A stretch of 23,634 nucleotides of DNA from Coptodactyla brooksi (GCA_033557675.1 JAWQRM010000366.1:1-23634), one strand, 5' to 3'. Shown: positions 9,601 to 17,924, counted from the first letter of the stretch. Notes: a model not told the origin generated them from the sequence alone. Numbers and translations are program-made.

Positions 9601-12480
9601 ATTCGGATGCATCTCTCTAACAATTGTAATATACAGAAAAACGATATAAACTCAAATTTTATCCGAATATTAATAAAAACCTCTCTGTATTTAATTGTTA
9701 CCGGGTACATCTTTAGCAGATTTATTTAGCGTTATGTTTAGTTTTGCAAATTTTCGCATGTTCGAAATGCTAGAGGGTACTCATTAATTAACGTTCGGTG
9801 ATACGGTTTCAATTTCTGTCCGAAAGTTTTGTTAATTTTTCCCGATAATTGAGTTGGAATGATTGTGAATTTTATTGTCTTTCCGAGACCCCTGTTACAA
9901 TTAATATTGTCATTTTGCATTTTGCTTCCCAGTGGCGTACAGCACAGCAGGTAATAATACATTTTTCTTGAAAATTTCAAATTTGTTCAATTCTGTTTCA
10001 ATAATGTTTTCTGTGTATTACTTTTATTCTTTGTTTCAAAACAGTACGAAAAGTGTTGAAGCAACAACAAAAAAAAAAAAAAAAAAAAGAAACGACCTGC
10101 ATGTTGCATGTATTGTGTATCAAAAGAATAAATAAACGAACAAACGAATTTGTTACTCGCGAAACTAGAAATTAAATTGTTATATTCGTTTCTTCTTCTT
10201 GCTTTCTGTTGTCTCTAACGGAGAAAATACGAGGATATTTAAAAGTTTAAAAACACGACTATTAGAATATTTATTACTAACAAGATTCTGGGGCGTATAG
10301 ATGTATAGTTAACTATAAATATCTACTCCCTCTGTCCAAAAATATGGTTATACATTTATATTTTAAATTGAATAAAACGAATAAGTTACGAAAATCGATT
10401 GCATTCGACGAAGCTCTATGTCGCAAAGACCGAATAGAGTTTGAATCGAGATTGTTGGGGGTTTGCGATTTAAACCGAATAAACTAACTATCTAACTATT
10501 TAAGTTCTCGCGTTAACAAGTCTTCGTTAAATTTTAGATACGACGAGTTACTCCAAAATCAGCGGTAACGTTGAAATCGTACGGTACCGTTACGCTTATT
10601 AATACATACTTTTGGACGGACGGAGTACTTGTTTAGTAATTTCTTATAACAAAAAGTATATAATCCCAAATTAAACTGTAATGTACTAACACGTTTACCG
10701 TACTAAATTGTTTGTATATAAAGTGTGAAACTGTGACGATTCATTGGAGATATCTCCGAAACGTTTCATCAAGCAGAATGTTTTAATCGTTTATTTTACG
10801 TCGGACGATATTTCTAATGCATCATTGCAATAAGACACCTGGACATACGGATCTATAATTAATTTTAATATTTTATTATATAAAAATTAACCGAAGTGCA
10901 TATTATTTCTTATAGTTATCAACAGCATACACCGTACTGGCACTATCCATACAGCCAACATTTTGGACATCAGTAAGGCTAAACGTGTATTACGGCGTTA
11001 GGATAACGTTCAATAAAATATATGATATCACAAAAACTTTGTATATTTTTTTATTTTTTATTCTTAAATATATCTTAGTTAACGAAAATAACAATTGTAA
11101 TTTTTTATAATCCATTTAGTCTCGTGTAATTAAGATAACGTGACATAATAATTAGATAACAGAATAATAACTAACATAACAGAAGCAAGAATAAGAAATC
11201 TTCGAATGTACATATTGCGATTCAGTTGTAATTTATTAAGTTCGGCCGGACGTTTCACTCCATCGCGTTGGCTAGCCTGCGCTCGCGAACAGATTCGGTT
11301 TTAAGCCGGCTTATCTCGTGTTCGAAAATAGTACCAACGAAACGAAATACGAGTGGATTATAATCCGTTACCGTCTACAGGTTAGTTTTATATTTCAATA
11401 CTTTCTCTGCCGTCGAATTCGTTCAATTCAATTTTTAACGACGCAAATGTTAATTAATACTTTTTCCATTTTACTGCTTGAAACTTTTTTTTTTTATATA
11501 CAGGGTGTTCTGAAAGAGCCACTTCTCTCGGATGGTCCGTGAATTAAATCCTACGGGATAAACGAGCTTCGTTTTTGGGCACATTTTCAAAACACGCTGT
11601 ATTACCATATGACTTAACCGAGCCGTCCAACTGCAAAAATTGGGTTGTCCGTAACGACCAGTTGTCGTTGCGGCGTGACGTTTACAGTTGGATGGTCCGA
11701 GCGAATATGGATATGAATTTCATTCAAGGTGTATGGGTTTTTTTTTTTTGCGGTAACCGGCGGAAGTGAACGTTAAAAATTAAAAACAAAATGCAAGTAA
11801 TAATAAGTTTTTTTTTCCACATTTTTGCTCGAAAGTTGTTACGTCGTCCATACCTATATTCTAACGAGTCGAGACGACATCGCATTTGGTATTTACGGGT
11901 TCGAAAGGAACGGACCGGTCGGGAAATTTCGGTCGTGTCGATACCAAATTCGATGTTTTCCGCTTTGCATGCGAAACGGGGCGATACTTTTCGGTGACTG
12001 TTGTAAAATTGAATTTGGGTTGGGTAATAACTAATTTACACGGTGAGTATACGTGACGGTCACGGAAAAAAAAAATCTTCGGAGGGTAGAGTTAAGTTAA
12101 AATTTCGAAATGGAGCGATCGTCTTTAACGGAAACTTTGTATTTCTTTGTTTCAGATATTCTCCGCTGGCCGGAGAATTGTTGGCCAACTCGATGTTGCC
12201 TGGTAACGCAATGAATAGTTCGGGATGGTGTATATTTGTTTATAACTTGGCGCCGGAGACGGAAGAGAACGTTTTGTGGCAACTGTTTGGACCCTTCGGA
12301 GCGGTGCAAAGCGTAAAGGTGATCAGGGACCTTCAGACGAATAAGTGCAAGGGCTTCGGCTTCGTAACCATGACCAACTACGAGGAGGCCGTAGTCGCCA
12401 TACAATCGTTGAACGGTTACACGCTGGGTAACCGCGTACTGCAGGTCAGCTTTAAAACGAACAAGAGCAAGACGACATAG
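6481..12480 (+). CDS. fne: ELAV/Hu-family RNA-binding protein, FNE/Rbp9/ELAV-like 2 type (five core exons)
   Basis: Joining 6481-6682, 7627-7730, 7843-7996, 9126-9357 and 12156-12480 gives 1,017 nt and 338 residues, a normal length for the family. All four introns are GT-AG and phases match (1, 0, 1, 2). After a Gly/Gln-rich N-terminus (1-30), RRM1 (about 31-108) has RNP2 LIVNYL and RNP1 LGYGFVNY. RRM2 (about 117-195) has LYVSGL and KGVGFIRF. A hinge (about 196-254) leads to RRM3 (255-333) with IFVYNL and KGFGFVTM. The RNP residues are intact. The family binds U/AU-rich RNA in neurons and controls alternative splicing, polyadenylation and mRNA stability; RRM1-2 bind RNA and RRM3 aids multimerisation. 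The ATG at 6481 follows an in-frame TAG at 6436 with no earlier ATG between. Orthology to fne versus Rbp9 is not resolved, so the symbol is by family. Confidence 0.93.
6683..7590 (+). other. ELAV intron 1
   Basis: 908-nt GT-AG intron to the upstream acceptor (944 nt to the downstream one). It is AT-rich, with no recognisable exon or repeat. A pyrimidine tract at 7571-7588 feeds the acceptor TTCTGCAG at 7590. Confidence 0.7.
7591..7626 (+). CDS. fne: ELAV alternative 36-nt exon-2 extension (12-residue insert in the RRM1 loop)
   Basis: Two acceptors precede exon 2: CTTCTGCAG ending at 7590, with a good pyrimidine tract, and GGTTACAG ending at 7626, with a poor one. The canonical family protein (DKVT-GQSLGYGF) requires the downstream site. 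Use of the upstream site adds 36 nt in frame, encoding VPDGVLSSPLVT with no stop. The insert sits in the beta2-beta3 loop of RRM1. The stronger-looking acceptor giving the non-canonical product suggests regulated tandem-acceptor choice. The alternative is that the extension is not used. Confidence 0.55.
7627..7730 (+). CDS. fne: ELAV coding exon 2: second half of RRM1
   Basis: Encodes GQSLGYGFVNYHRPEDAEKA through LQNKTIK (residues 68-102), containing RNP1 of RRM1. It ends AAAG|GTAAGA in phase 0. The following intron is only 112 nt (7731-7842). Confidence 0.92.
7843..7996 (+). CDS. fne: ELAV coding exon 3: RRM1-RRM2 linker and first half of RRM2
   Basis: Starts after GCTTTTAG with VSYARPSSEAIKGANLYVSG and runs to SRILCDNIT, with RNP2 of RRM2 (LYVSGL). 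It ends ACCG|GTGAGT in phase 1, the same relative position and phase as the exon 1/2 junction in RRM1. This suggests the intron predates duplication of the RRM. Confidence 0.92.
7997..9125 (+). other. ELAV intron 3, containing a cassette exon
   Basis: 1,129-nt GT-AG intron. Long T tracts at about 8219-8229 and 8368-8378, of the U-rich kind bound by ELAV proteins, lie upstream of the 39-nt cassette exon at 8384-8422. CT dinucleotide repeats follow it (8432-8449). An ATT trinucleotide run sits near 8791-8806. No other coding segment is supported. Confidence 0.7.
8384..8422 (+). CDS. fne: ELAV 39-nt cassette exon (13-residue insert in the RRM2 loop)
   Basis: A long T tract ending TTCCCAG (acceptor at 8383) is followed by 39 nt and the donor CTG|GTACGT. 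Inserted at the phase-1 junction it reads NIT-VRQFVSGAGENIA-GLSKGVGF, with no stop and the same frame restored. The insert lands in the beta2-beta3 loop of RRM2, the structural equivalent of the RRM1 insert at 7591-7626. Strong splice sites, length a multiple of three and an open frame support a real alternative exon. Inclusion in mRNA is not shown. Confidence 0.7.
9126..9357 (+). CDS. fne: ELAV coding exon 4: second half of RRM2 and start of hinge
   Basis: Follows CACCGCAG and encodes GLSKGVGFIRFDQRLEAERA onward through EPITVKFANNPS, PPLAAYLTPQATRRF and GPIHHPTGRF (residues 154-230). It holds RNP1 of RRM2 and the proximal hinge. It ends TTCAG|GTAGGA in phase 2. Conservation of the hinge with other insect ELAV proteins is from memory of the family. 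Confidence 0.92.
9358..9932 (+). other. ELAV intron 4, first part
   Basis: Start of the 2.8-kb hinge intron. It is AT-rich without a recognisable repeat or exon up to the microexon at 9933. TGTAAATA (Pumilio-like) occurs near 9587 but in intronic context. Confidence 0.6.
9933..9950 (+). CDS. fne: ELAV 18-nt hinge microexon
   Basis: TGGCGTACAGCACAGCAG lies between a strong acceptor (TTTTGCTTCCCAG) and the donor CAG|GTAATA. Inserted at the phase-2 junction it reads GRF-SGVQHS-RYSPL, adding six residues and preserving frame. Hu proteins and Drosophila FNE are known to carry alternatively spliced mini-exons in this hinge, where they affect localisation. Without its donor, the frame stops at once (AGG TAA). 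Confidence 0.7.
9951..10325 (+). other. ELAV intron 4, segment with poly(A) run
   Basis: Contains an uninterrupted run of about 20 A near 10069-10088 and AATAAATAAA near 10126-10135. These could be a retrosequence tail or chance in AT-rich DNA. No exon is supported. Confidence 0.5.
10326..10625. mobile_element. Stowaway-like (Tc1/mariner-type) MITE, 300 bp, in ELAV intron 4
   Basis: The left end, TA-CTCCCTCTGTCCAAAA, and the right end, TTTTGGACGGACGGAG-TA, form terminal inverted repeats matching at about 18 of 21 positions. Both ends abut TA dinucleotides, the target-site duplication of Tc1/mariner elements. The ends resemble the CTCCCTCCGT termini of Stowaway MITEs. There is no coding capacity. 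It lies about 290 bp upstream of the 57-nt hinge exon. Confidence 0.8.
10626..10915 (+). other. ELAV intron 4, segment upstream of the 57-nt exon
   Basis: AT-rich intron with one exact 12-bp palindrome, GGAGATATCTCC, near 10746-10757. The final bases TATTTCTTATAG form the acceptor of the next exon. Confidence 0.5.
10916..10972 (+). CDS. fne: ELAV 57-nt hinge exon, cassette or alternative terminal exon
   Basis: After TTCTTATAG, 57 nt end at the donor ATCA|GTAAGG, which lacks the usual G before GT. Spliced at phase 2 on both sides, it replaces Arg231 with 20 residues rich in Tyr, Gln, His and Trp (YQQHTPYWHYPYSQHFGH). No stop occurs in this frame, whereas random AT-rich sequence would be expected to contain one. 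If the weak donor is not used, the next codons are CAG TAA, giving a 250-residue protein that ends after RRM2 without RRM3. Confidence 0.65.
11012..11017 (+). terminator. Intronic polyadenylation signal after the 57-nt exon
   Basis: AATAAA sits 36 nt beyond the stop codon at 10974-10976. It is followed by TTTGTATATTTTTTTATTTT near 11038-11057, a GU/U-rich downstream element at a typical distance. Together with the weak donor it could define an alternative last exon. AATAAA is common in AT-rich DNA, so use is uncertain. Confidence 0.4.
11060..11500 (+). other. ELAV intron 4, segment with CpG-rich candidate exon
   Basis: AT-rich to about 11230, then abruptly CpG-rich (11240-11380) before the donor CTACAG|GTTAGT at 11380. 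An acceptor-like AACAG at 11292 would give an 88-nt exon, which is open in the ELAV frame but shifts it. The block could instead be an internal first exon with its own promoter. Confidence 0.35.
11501..11599. mobile_element. 99-bp terminal-inverted-repeat element
   Basis: CAGGGTGTTCTGAAA at the left matches the reverse complement of TTTCAAAACACGCTG at the right at 13 of 15 positions. Flanks are TATA on the left and TATT on the right, near-duplicates. The CAGGGTG start is shared with the larger element at 14760-15407, so both may belong to one MITE family. Confidence 0.55.
11600..12155 (+). other. ELAV intron 4, last part
   Basis: CpG-containing, with fragmentary open frames but no recognisable peptide. 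The acceptor TTTGTTTCAG ends at 12155. The frame of exon 5 is open back to about 12043, but this is intronic readthrough. Confidence 0.6.
12156..12480 (+). CDS. fne: ELAV coding exon 5: distal hinge, RRM3 and stop
   Basis: Starts RYSPLAGELLANSMLPGNAM (residue 231) and encodes all of RRM3, with WCIFVYNLAPETEENVLWQL and NKCKGFGFVTMTNYEEA, ending QVSFKTNKSKTT before TAG at 12478-12480. This is the most conserved part of the family and the strongest evidence for the gene's identity. Confidence 0.95.
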
Positions 12481-13297
12481 AGCGAAGTGGCCGGTGGTAC
12501 TCAAAACCAACTGGCCGCTTGAGTGCCGCCACACACTGCGCATGCCCCCGACACCTTAGTATTTATTCTTTTCGCTAGTATTATTTAATCTCGAACTACG
12601 GTTAAGGTATTTAATACGGTGACGTGCGTCAGTCTGTCGGCGGCCGAAGACATAAAACATTTAAAGAAAGTATGAAAACCAAGATTTTAACGCAAAAAAA
12701 AAAACAAAAACTTCATTATTAGTACTTATACATAACATACGAAACTAGTCAGAAGTGCATTTTGCATTTCCTAAAACTTATTACCTAGTAAATATTGACA
12801 TCTCTATTATCTGATTATTAATTGTGCCATCGTTAAGGCAAATGATATATGAAAAATCATATTTACAAAAAAAAAAAAATAATATATATATATATTATAT
12901 ATATACACACACATTTAATTAAATGATGAACAGAAAAAAAAAACAAAAACGTCAAAATCGGAAATATATGGATGCAAAACAAAAAAAAAAACATACGCAT
13001 AGTGAATTATTATTATTATATTTGTGTAGAGGTTAACTTAATTTAAAGGTAAAAAAATCATTTTTTGGCCCTCCTTTTCAAAGTACACGGTGCTATTGCG
13101 CAAAATTATTACTCTGGTATTTTTAAAAGTACGTTAATGGAACTTAAATATACTTAATATATAAAAACTTTTTTCCTAAGCCTAAACCTTCAGAGCCATG
13201 ACGTGGTGTTGGTGTTTGCAGTAACTTGTGTAATAGTGATGATTCTTTTTAGAAGTTCTCCAATACTAGGTATCAGTTCGCGTTGCTTTCAATTAAA
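12481..13297 (+). other. Putative ELAV 3' UTR, proximal part
   Basis: No coding sequence follows the stop. An AT microsatellite with a CA tail lies near 12880-12912, and several runs of 8-12 A occur. ELAV genes commonly have kilobase-scale 3' UTRs in neurons, so 3' UTR is the default reading, but the cleavage site is not determined. Confidence 0.5.
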
Positions 13298-13634
13298 ATT
13301 GTCGTCGATATCCGTACTTGTCATGTTGTCAATCGTCGTTGATCTTTATCATTATTAATTATCACTGTTTTCTCAAATATTATCATTGGTGTCTACAATT
13401 GTTTAGTTGACAATAATTAATGTTTTCAATTATTGCAAATAACTGTGTACGTAACGTGTTTTGTCAGCTAACGTACCCTATTGTACGAAATGTCGGATAT
13501 TTCTGCAGAACTGTCAGTGAGTAGTTTGGTGGACGAATTTTTGATGGAAGAGTGGTTTTCTTTAGTATCTTCCATTCATTCTCATTTTCATCTTGTGCAC
13601 AATTCTAACAGCTTATCTGATATATTATCTTATC

Positions 13635-13760
13635 TAGCTATCAGTTATATAACTAATAACTGACAGCTAGTATTAGCTAGGTACTAACTAGTTATATACC
13701 TAATACCTAGTTAATACCTAGATATTAGGTATTAACTATCAGTTATTAGTTAACAAACAG
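13635..13760. repeat. Palindrome-rich block (cruciform-prone)
   Basis: Between the inverted arms, TAGCTATCAGTTA pairs with TAACTGACAGCTA (13635-13669, one mismatch). AGGTACTAACTAG pairs with CTAGTTAATACCT just beyond (one mismatch). Short units such as CTAGTTA, ACCTA and GGTATTA recur in both orientations. It is simple-sequence DNA with strong secondary-structure potential. Confidence 0.65.
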
Positions 13761-14104
13761 TCAATCAATGATAATATTTGAGAACACAGTGATAATTAAT
13801 AACGATAAAGATTAACGACAATTGTCAATATGACAAGTACGCATATCGACCACGTAGCAACAATTAACATTGATGACAATTCAGAATATAAAAATTAATA
13901 TCAACGACAATCGATGTCACATCAGCAGTTAATATCGTTTATAGAAATCGCGGTAAATAGTCGCAATTAACAACGACTACTGATGATATCAACAATGAAC
14001 AGTAATTGTAATAATTTAAAACAATATCAATAGTTATAGACTATTTAACAAGTATTGATATTAAGAGTAATATTGAGGACACGGTAATAATTAATAATGA
14101 TAAA

Positions 14105-14110
14105 AATAAA
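14105..14110 (+). terminator. First AATAAA in the putative 3' UTR
   Basis: AATAAA occurs here and again at 15020, 15303, 19775 and 20393. The nearest downstream sequence here is only moderately U-rich. Which, if any, ends the ELAV transcript cannot be told from sequence alone. Confidence 0.2.
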
Positions 14111-14260
14111 TTAATATTTATTCGACCATAATTGACAACTTGTCGGGAATTGAACACTAATAATGAATATTGGCGGCAGTGACGCTACAAGTATTAACAT
14201 TCATAACGTAGCAACAATTAATATCGATAACAATTCGGAACATAAAAAATTAGCAGTTTC

Positions 14261-14759
14261 TTGCAACGTATTTTTGAATTTGCCAGTTAATAATTTGTAA
14301 AAGCACTGTTTACGAATGATTTAATCATTGTATTTGTATGTAGTGTCTTGTGTATTTAAAACATACGAACATAATTATCATTATTATTAATTATAATTAT
14401 ATATGGAAACTAGTCGTGTAGTAATATGCAACGCCTCTATTTATCTATTACTGTACTGTTTTCTCGTATTATAATTGGTAATTAATTGTATATTTCCCGA
14501 TTTGAAAGGAGAATATTTCTGCAGCGTTGCTAGGCATATTGTGTTCTAAAAAAAAAATGCTAATAGCTCCCCTCTCTCCCCGCCCCGCCCCCCCCTCTTC
14601 TTTTTACTATGTGTGTTTGTGTTTTTTCTTTTTAAAATTAGAGTCACGGATTATAATAGTTAATTAACACCGTTAGTTTTGCGGAAAGAAGTTTTCATTG
14701 TCATCGAGAAGGTACATGCATATATATACATTACGTAAAAGGAAACCCTATTAGTTATG
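14261..14759 (+). other. Putative 3' UTR with C-rich tract
   Basis: AT-rich except for a striking pyrimidine tract at 14567-14607. There C runs lie at 14569-14572, 14578-14581, 14583-14586 and 14588-14596. The opposite strand has four G runs and could form a G-quadruplex; the transcript strand is a candidate for poly(C)-binding proteins. Confidence 0.45.
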
Positions 14760-15407
14760 CAGGGTGGATCACTTAAATGCACTTGCCTAATACATGAGAA
14801 AATTACATTTACGATTTACCATAAATAGATTTGACAGAACCACAGTGCTGACAAACGGAAATTAAAGAAAAACATAACGCTGTGATATGCATGAATGAAT
14901 TAACCAAAAATTTAGACTTTGACGGCCCGACGCGACGTCCGGTTGATCTGATAATAAGAAAAAGATCTGGCAAAGCTGAATCTCAAGTGAAAAAAAGAAG
15001 AAGAAGAAGAACTTTGTGCAATAAACTAGTCGACATGAATAGTGACGAAAATAATAGACGATGTTCATCAGATCTCACTCTCCCATAAAAAAAAAGAAAA
15101 AACCATTTCGAGCTTTCAACCGCAAACGAAAATTTGTATATAACGATAACATATTTATACTACCACCGAATTGAATTTGTTGAATATGCTTATGGTAATG
15201 AGTGAATTAACGATTAATTCACGAGAGAGGTAAAATTACTTAATATTAATTAATTTTTAAGTATTTAATTAATTAGGAAATTTACCGAATCGATTCAGAG
15301 CGAATAAACTTAATTAATTAAAGAAAGATTAATTAATATTGGTTAATTGTCATCATCGGCTTTTTATGTACATACATTACACATGGTTTTTAACGTGAAC
15401 CACCCTG
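14760..15407. mobile_element. 648-bp MITE with CAGGGTGG ends and TATG target duplication
   Basis: CAGGGTGGATCACTTAAA at the left faces TTTTAACGTGAACCACCCTG at the right. The termini match exactly over CAGGGTGG and mostly over the next 10 bases. TATG immediately flanks both ends (14756-14759 and 15408-15411), the signature of a 4-bp target duplication. A 68-codon open frame inside (14882-15088) has an Arg/Lys run but no transposase motif. It is a non-autonomous DNA element inserted in the putative 3' UTR. Confidence 0.8.
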
Positions 15408-16560
15408 TATGTCCACCGTAATTGATTGTCCCGCAGGTTTCATATATATATATATATTTCTTTTTTATTTAATTGAATTTTGTCCCTTCCTTAACTTTCT
15501 TTTATTAATTTTAGTTTCCCTCTTCGATAGAATTTTTTTTTTTTTTTAGTTTAGTATGATTACCGCTTAACTGGATTATTAATTAATCTTCTTTCCTTTT
15601 AGTTTATTTCATTATTTTTTAGTTAATTAAATTAATAACTATGATTTTCTTTTAGTTCTCTTTTTTTTTATATTTCTGATTACAGCAGGTTTCGTTTTGG
15701 TTGTTTTATTTATTTATATAAAAAAAAAGAACGTAAGAACTACCATTAACAATTATATTTTTTCTCTGGACATTAATTATATTATTAATTAATAATTTAT
15801 GATTTTTGTTGTATTTTGTTTTAGTATCTTTATACACTATCCTTACATCCCGAGTGCTCGTCCGCATTTGAAAAAAGCAATGTAATAACATAATTCGTTC
15901 GATCGACAAGGATATTACGAAAAGGACCGTATTTATTTTTTATAAATGTAAAAGGAAACACTAGTACCTTGCGAATTAAGAAATAAGAAATATTAAGAAG
16001 TATTCAACTGATCGGTTAGTGTTGTAAAAAACGCACAGAACGCTATTAAAAAGAAAAAAAAAACGCAGTGTACATAGGATAAATAAGAAAAAAAACGAAG
16101 ATAGCAAAATAAGTATAAATAATTAAGAATATGATTTTACCACGAATCCGTCACGACCCTCCGAACAAAAATGAGATTATGACGCGGCGTTGGGGCGACA
16201 AAATTTTACTCCGTCCGTGGCCGCTTCGTAAGAAAAAAAAACAACCTACTTAATAACGTCACGAACTAACGGAATGTTCATTTAAGACGCTAGCGTAAGA
16301 AAACGCACAATTTCGTAGGCTAAGGGGATTAAAATTAACGGCCACTTTTCTCCGAACAAAATTAACTAATTAATTTCTTATCTTATTACGACTAACGATT
16401 AATTACTACATATACGTCGCAGTACCGACAATTAAACACCGAGCACAGAAAACGTCTAGATCGTTAAATAATACTCCCGGTTAATTAATTAAACGGATTA
16501 GTTAAAAACACTAACTATAACACCACATATCAGGGATATATGCAAGACAACCTTTGAAAC
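15408..16560 (+). other. AT-rich stretch, no gene
   Basis: An AT microsatellite lies near 15439-15457. T-rich and TTAATTAA-type sequence dominates to about 15900, then more CpG-containing sequence from about 16140 to 16490. No coding sequence is supported. It is compatible with continued 3' UTR. Confidence 0.45.
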
Positions 16561-16570
16561 GTGAAATAAT

Positions 16571-16615
16571 ATTTCCTTACGCACATAGTTAATTAAATTA
16601 TGTGCGTAAAGAAAT
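16571..16615 (+). repeat. 17-bp stem hairpin in the putative 3' UTR
   Basis: ATTTCCTTACGCACATA (16571-16587) pairs with TATGTGCGTAAAGAAAT (16599-16615) at 16 of 17 positions around an 11-nt AT-rich loop. The stem contains CpG in otherwise AT-rich DNA. It could be an RNA element in the 3' UTR or a tiny palindromic insertion. Confidence 0.7.
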
Positions 16616-16620
16616 TATAA

Positions 16621-17650
16621 ACGATGTGATATATATATATATATATACATACACGCAACACACATATTATGCATTATATTGCTGACAAAGGAAAAAACGA
16701 ACAATTTCTACGTACTTAGTGACGAAATATCTAGCGACAAGCTCATAATTAATTAAAAATGTACATAGACGCAAGATCTTTATTAGTAAGAAAGCTATTA
16801 CAAAAACAAAACGGACAAAAACCACTTTTAATAAGTACATACAAAATATAATTAATTAAAAAGAAACGCAAATGTGATACTAAAATAAGTTATTCCGATA
16901 CGACTAACTAAGTTGAAGTTAAACGACTAACCGAGTTAAATATTTATATAATTAACTGTAAACGTTACGTGAAATCGGAAGAGATCGAACGTGGGTTTCG
17001 TTATTTTTTTAATTAATTATGAATGGGATGTGTGCTGAACAATCTTAACGGATTAACAGTTTGAAGGTGTACCAAATTCGTTGGAGAGGTTTTTATTAGT
17101 TTGATAATTAATTATAATTAATCGGTAATGTGTATTAATCGGTGATAGCGTATTTAATTTAATCGTACGTTTAATTAGTTTAAAAATTTGAATTAATAAA
17201 TTATTAATTAGTTTAATTAATTAGTTAAGAACGATTTAGTTACCTCCTATCGAAAAGCATCCGGGAACGGTTAATTTAATTGAATCGACTATTTAATGAA
17301 TCTTTAAAAAAATTTATAGACAATCGAAATTGTACCTATACGGGGCGAAAGTGGTTCTTAATTTTAATAAATTAAAAAAAAAACACATTCCTTAATCGTG
17401 ACGCGGCTAGGTGGAGTTATGGTTGATTGTTGATGTTGACTGACCTAAAGAGAAAACTGTTAAATCGAAGCGGATGTTGATAATTAATTAAATAACGCGC
17501 ACTCGTACTATTATCGATTATTATCATTAATTAATTAAATCTCCTTTAAAAGAAAAGACGGCGACGGCTAGTTGACGATTGATTAAACGGTTTCGCGTAC
17601 AAGATATGATCGAAAATCCCGGTGCAACGTTTGTGATTATTACCCTGTAA
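16621..17650 (+). other. AT-rich stretch with AT microsatellite
   Basis: An (AT)n run lies near 16628-16648, followed by TTAATTAA-type sequence. No coding sequence, RNA gene or repeat family was recognised. Confidence 0.45.
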
Positions 17651-17663
17651 TATTGTATAAGGC

Positions 17664-17693
17664 GCCCCGGACGCCCTTAGAATCCGCCGGGGC
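17664..17693 (+). repeat. GC-rich hairpin
   Basis: GCCCCGG (17664-17670) pairs exactly with CCGGGGC (17687-17693). CG/CG can pair inside after a one-base bulge. GC content is sharply above the surroundings, making it one of several isolated GC hairpins downstream of the ELAV stop codon. Confidence 0.5.
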
Positions 17694-17924
17694 TCGATTG
17701 TGATGTTTGGGAGGTGATCTCAGTGCTGTTATTAATAACTAGTAAGTCTTGATAGGGTTAAATGACGGTTAACTCGTTTCCGGTACGCAATAATATTAAA
17801 GAATATAGATAGTTTAATGGTAATCGGAGCGTGGCCACGGATCTCCGGGGGGGGATTTTAAGCGAAACTCGAGTTAGAAAGGAAAGAAACGGATCGAAAC
17901 ACGCACAAGACAGTTAACATTAGT

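Larger units (their letters stand above)
13298..14260. repeat. Nested inverted and direct repeats
   Basis: The left arm 13298-13387 is the reverse complement, with scattered mismatches, of 13769-13856 (core TGATAATATTTGAGAA, CAGTGATAATTAATAA, ATGACAAGTACG). A third, diverged copy in the right-arm orientation lies at about 14065-14255; ACGTAGCAACAATTAA recurs at 13852 and 14206. This looks like a foldback-type repeat with a partial duplication. Confidence 0.65.

Noticed and set aside
10126..10135. AATAAATAAA as an end for an 18-nt-microexon terminal isoform
   Set aside because: The microexon donor is good and no clear GU-rich element follows; AATAAA is frequent by chance here.
11293..11380. 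88-nt candidate cassette exon
   Set aside because: It is open in the ELAV frame but not a multiple of three, and the acceptor lacks a pyrimidine tract; kept only as a finding, not a coding feature.
12097..12543. 148-codon minus-strand frame opposite ELAV exon 5
   Set aside because: It is a shadow of the strongly conserved RRM3 coding sequence.
14882..15088. 68-codon frame with an Arg/Lys run
   Set aside because: It lies entirely inside the MITE and has no transposase or other motif.
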